Source: Blautia wexlerae DSM 19850
GTDB lineage: Bacteria > Bacillota > Clostridia > Lachnospirales > Lachnospiraceae
DNA: 64,000 bases
Assembly: GCF_025148125.1 (NCBI RefSeq)
Contig: NZ_CP102267.1
Span: 3,978,501 to 4,042,500 of the forward strand
Direction of reading: 5' to 3'
In this document: piece by piece, positions 62,572 to 64,000 of the stretch
Layout of the letters: the number at the start of each line of letters is the position of its first letter
Position numbering within the stretch: position 1 is the first letter of the stretch
The notes under the pieces: model-generated
Told to the model about the DNA's origin: nothing
What the model saw: the letters and a program-made list of their open reading frames with translations, nothing else
Databases searched by the model: none
Made by a program: the position numbers and the translations under genes

Positions 62572-62856
62572 TTCTCTTTACTCCCATTCTCTATATTTCT
62601 ATAACAATTCCAGCTGATAAAATTATCTGCTTTGCTATTGATTTGATTGAATCTCCATTGAAATACAAATATCAATTTCAACAGAATTCCTTCATTATCA
62701 TAACATTCCTATTTTTAGTTTCAATAAGAAATTTTGACATATTTTATCTTAAAGCCAAGTGTTTTCATACGTCAGGCGAATATTCGCAATTACATCAGGA
62801 GACTACTTGATTCTCCGCCTGCGACGGGTCGCTTCAGCGACATAATTCTTCTAACA
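62572..62856. repeat. Intergenic region with dispersed repeats
   Basis: No gene is supported in this A+T-rich stretch. At 62796-62813 is CAGGAGACTACTTGATTC, a variant of which occurs at 319-337 and 30043-30061. At 62809-62849 is the second copy of the 41-bp repeat found at 37393-37433. The promoter of the broken MATE gene should be near the left edge. Confidence 0.55.
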
Positions 62857-62900
62857 TAAAAAAGCCCTACAAAACGCCATCCAGGCGCATTGTAGGGCTT
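62857..62900 (-). terminator. Terminator after the sugar permease gene
   Basis: AGCCCTACAA and TTGTAGGGCT pair, with ACGCC..GGCG inside, and TTTTTT follows on the minus strand. It ends the permease transcript. Confidence 0.92.
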
Positions 62901-62911
62901 TATATATTGAC

Positions 62912-63763
62912 TTAGCCTTTAATACCGGAAGATGCAATACCTTCTACATAATATTTCTGCATGAAGATGAACATGATGATCATCGGGATTGCAGAGATTA
63001 CCAGTGCTGCCATGATTGCACTATAATGTACAGGCTGTGTTCCGAAGAAGGACTGAACTGCGAGCTGGATCGTACGCTTGTCTTCACCGGTCATAACCAG
63101 GAATGGCCACATAAAGTCATTCCAGTGAGCGACGAAATCAAGGATAAATACAGTTGCATATACAGTCTTGGAAATCGGCATAACAATCTTGAAGAAAGTT
63201 CCTGCCGGACGACATCCATCAATTGCAGCCGCCTCGATCAGATCATCTGGAATATCACAGAAAAACTGACGGAACATATAGATGGAGAAACATTTTGCTA
63301 CAAAAGGAATTACCAGTGCTGCAAGTGTATTTACCCAGCCAAGCTGTGACATTTCAATATATAACGGAAGCATGATTGCTTCCATCGGAAGTACCATCAG
63401 GGCTACTACCAGATTCATGATCGCGCCTTTTCCTTTGAACTCAAATTTTGCAAGCGCATAACCACACATGGAGTTTACAAGCAGATCAAGAACCAGGATG
63501 AGTGCAATGTAAAGCAAGGTGTTCTTAAATACCTGAGGAAGATTCATTCTGGTAAATACTTCTACATAGTTATTAAAAGAAGCCGATACCGGAAAGAATG
63601 TTTTCAGGGAGTTCATATTTGCAAAAATCTGAGATTCCGGTTTCAGAGACGCGGAAATCATCCAGATCAGAGGAGAAACAAAGATAATACCTATGACAAT
63701 ATTTCCAAAATAAAACATAAATTTGGAAAAAGCCGCAGAAAATTTCATTGATGATTTTTTCAT
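62912..63763 (-). CDS. Carbohydrate ABC transporter permease, MalG type
   Basis: A 283-residue permease with six hydrophobic segments. The EAA loop is DLIEAAAIDGCRPAGTFFKIVMPISKT near residue 182, and it ends in KYYVEGIASSGIKG. The N-terminus FGNIVIGIIFVSPLIWMISASLKPESQIF is typical of the CUT1 sugar family. It pairs with the partial permease gene upstream. Substrate is not evident; xylo-oligosaccharides are possible because of the GH120-like gene, but that gene is on the other strand. Confidence 0.9.
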   Translation of the reverse strand: MKKSSMKFSAAFSKFMFYFGNIVIGIIFVSPLIWMISASLKPESQIFANMNSLKTFFPVSASFNNYVEVFTRMNLPQVFKNTLLYIALILVLDLLVNSMCGYALAKFEFKGKGAIMNLVVALMVLPMEAIMLPLYIEMSQLGWVNTLAALVIPFVAKCFSIYMFRQFFCDIPDDLIEAAAIDGCRPAGTFFKIVMPISKTVYATVFILDFVAHWNDFMWPFLVMTGEDKRTIQLAVQSFFGTQPVHYSAIMAALVISAIPMIIMFIFMQKYYVEGIASSGIKG

Positions 63764-63776
63764 TTTCCTGTCCTCC

Positions 63777-64000
63777 TTAATCAGTTGCAGTAGTTACTTT
63801 CTTCATTAACAGTGACATTGCCACAACAATAACGAAGAATACAGTTGCGATTGAGCAGGCATAACCAAAGTTACCTTTCTGGAAGCCCTGTGTATAAATG
63901 TAATATACCAGAGTTTTGGTGGAGTTCTTTGGTCCGCCCTGTGTCATGATATATGGCTGTGTGAACAGCTTCATTGCCTGGATCATAGTGATCATAATAA
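63777..64000 (-). CDS. Carbohydrate ABC transporter permease, MalF type, C-terminal part
   Basis: Only the last 74 codons or so lie in the window. The sequence shows AMKLFTQPYIMTQGGPKNSTKTLVYYIYTQGFQKGNFGYACSIATVFFVIVVAMS and ends TTATD. MTQGGP and the following tyrosine-rich stretch are characteristic of the last third of MalF-class permeases. Its stop lies 13 bases before the MalG-type start, so the two are cotranscribed. The rest lies beyond 64000. Confidence 0.88.
   Translation of the reverse strand, partial: IMITMIQAMKLFTQPYIMTQGGPKNSTKTLVYYIYTQGFQKGNFGYACSIATVFFVIVVAMSLLMKKVTTATD

Overview
The window looks like chromosomal DNA from a gut Lachnospiraceae (Clostridia), most like Blautia or a close relative. 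The evidence is moderate-to-low G+C, strong AGGAGG-type ribosome binding sites, YesM/YesN-type two-component systems beside sugar ABC transporters, a permuted GH3 beta-glucosidase and an AmiS/UreI-containing urease operon. The genus is inferred from protein character; no rRNA or tRNA gene was found.

Layout. 1-1.3 kb: edge of a YitT-family membrane protein gene and an RlmI-like methyltransferase. 1.6-10.7 kb: a galactofuranose-type ABC transporter (ytfQ-ytfR-ytfT-yjfF) with a YesM/YesN two-component system; the locus is bracketed by two copies of a 215-bp, almost fully palindromic element. 10.8-13.6 kb: radical SAM protein, HdeD-family membrane protein and TetR regulator. 13.8-23.7 kb: a permuted GH3 beta-glucosidase with an LplA/B/C-type ABC transporter, divergent from a second YesM/YesN pair. 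23.7-29.8 kb: pstS-C-A-B, phoU and phoR without phoP, behind a promoter with PHO-box-like repeats. 30-32.2 kb: a C_GCAxxG_C_C protein, an Rpn-type nuclease and an ArsC/Spx-like protein. 32.2-37.4 kb: a visibly G+C-richer OmpR regulator / histidine kinase / MacB-type ABC cassette, probably acquired. 37.5-43.6 kb: urease operon ureA-B-C-I-E-F-G-D. 43.7-54.1 kb: an eight-gene operon plus GntR regulator for Amadori products (fructosyl-amines), with frlB-, frlC- and frlD-like genes, a second SIS protein, an SBP-permease fusion ABC transporter, a YfcC-type permease and an amidohydrolase-like protein lacking key metal ligands. 54.1-57.2 kb: a mosaic of decayed mobile DNA around an intact cfa gene. 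57.3-59.3 kb: a GH120-like beta-helix xylosidase. 59.5-62.6 kb: a MATE efflux gene broken by a TnpB element, a homopolymer frameshift and a terminal hairpin repeat; the TnpB element itself carries a 111-bp MITE-like insertion with a 5-bp target duplication. 62.9-64 kb: two sugar ABC permease genes, the second cut by the window edge.

How the genes work together. The window is largely a set of nutrient modules: galactofuranose-like sugar, oligosaccharide/beta-glucoside, xylo-oligosaccharide, phosphate, urea and glycated amino acids. Most carry their own sensor or regulator. The frl-like operon is the most unusual: it combines two kinds of uptake, a kinase, an epimerase and two SIS proteins that could be deglycases, with an unassigned amidohydrolase-like first gene. 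Dispersed palindromes and decayed insertion elements mark many module boundaries, which suggests that the modules were brought together by repeated insertion and recombination.
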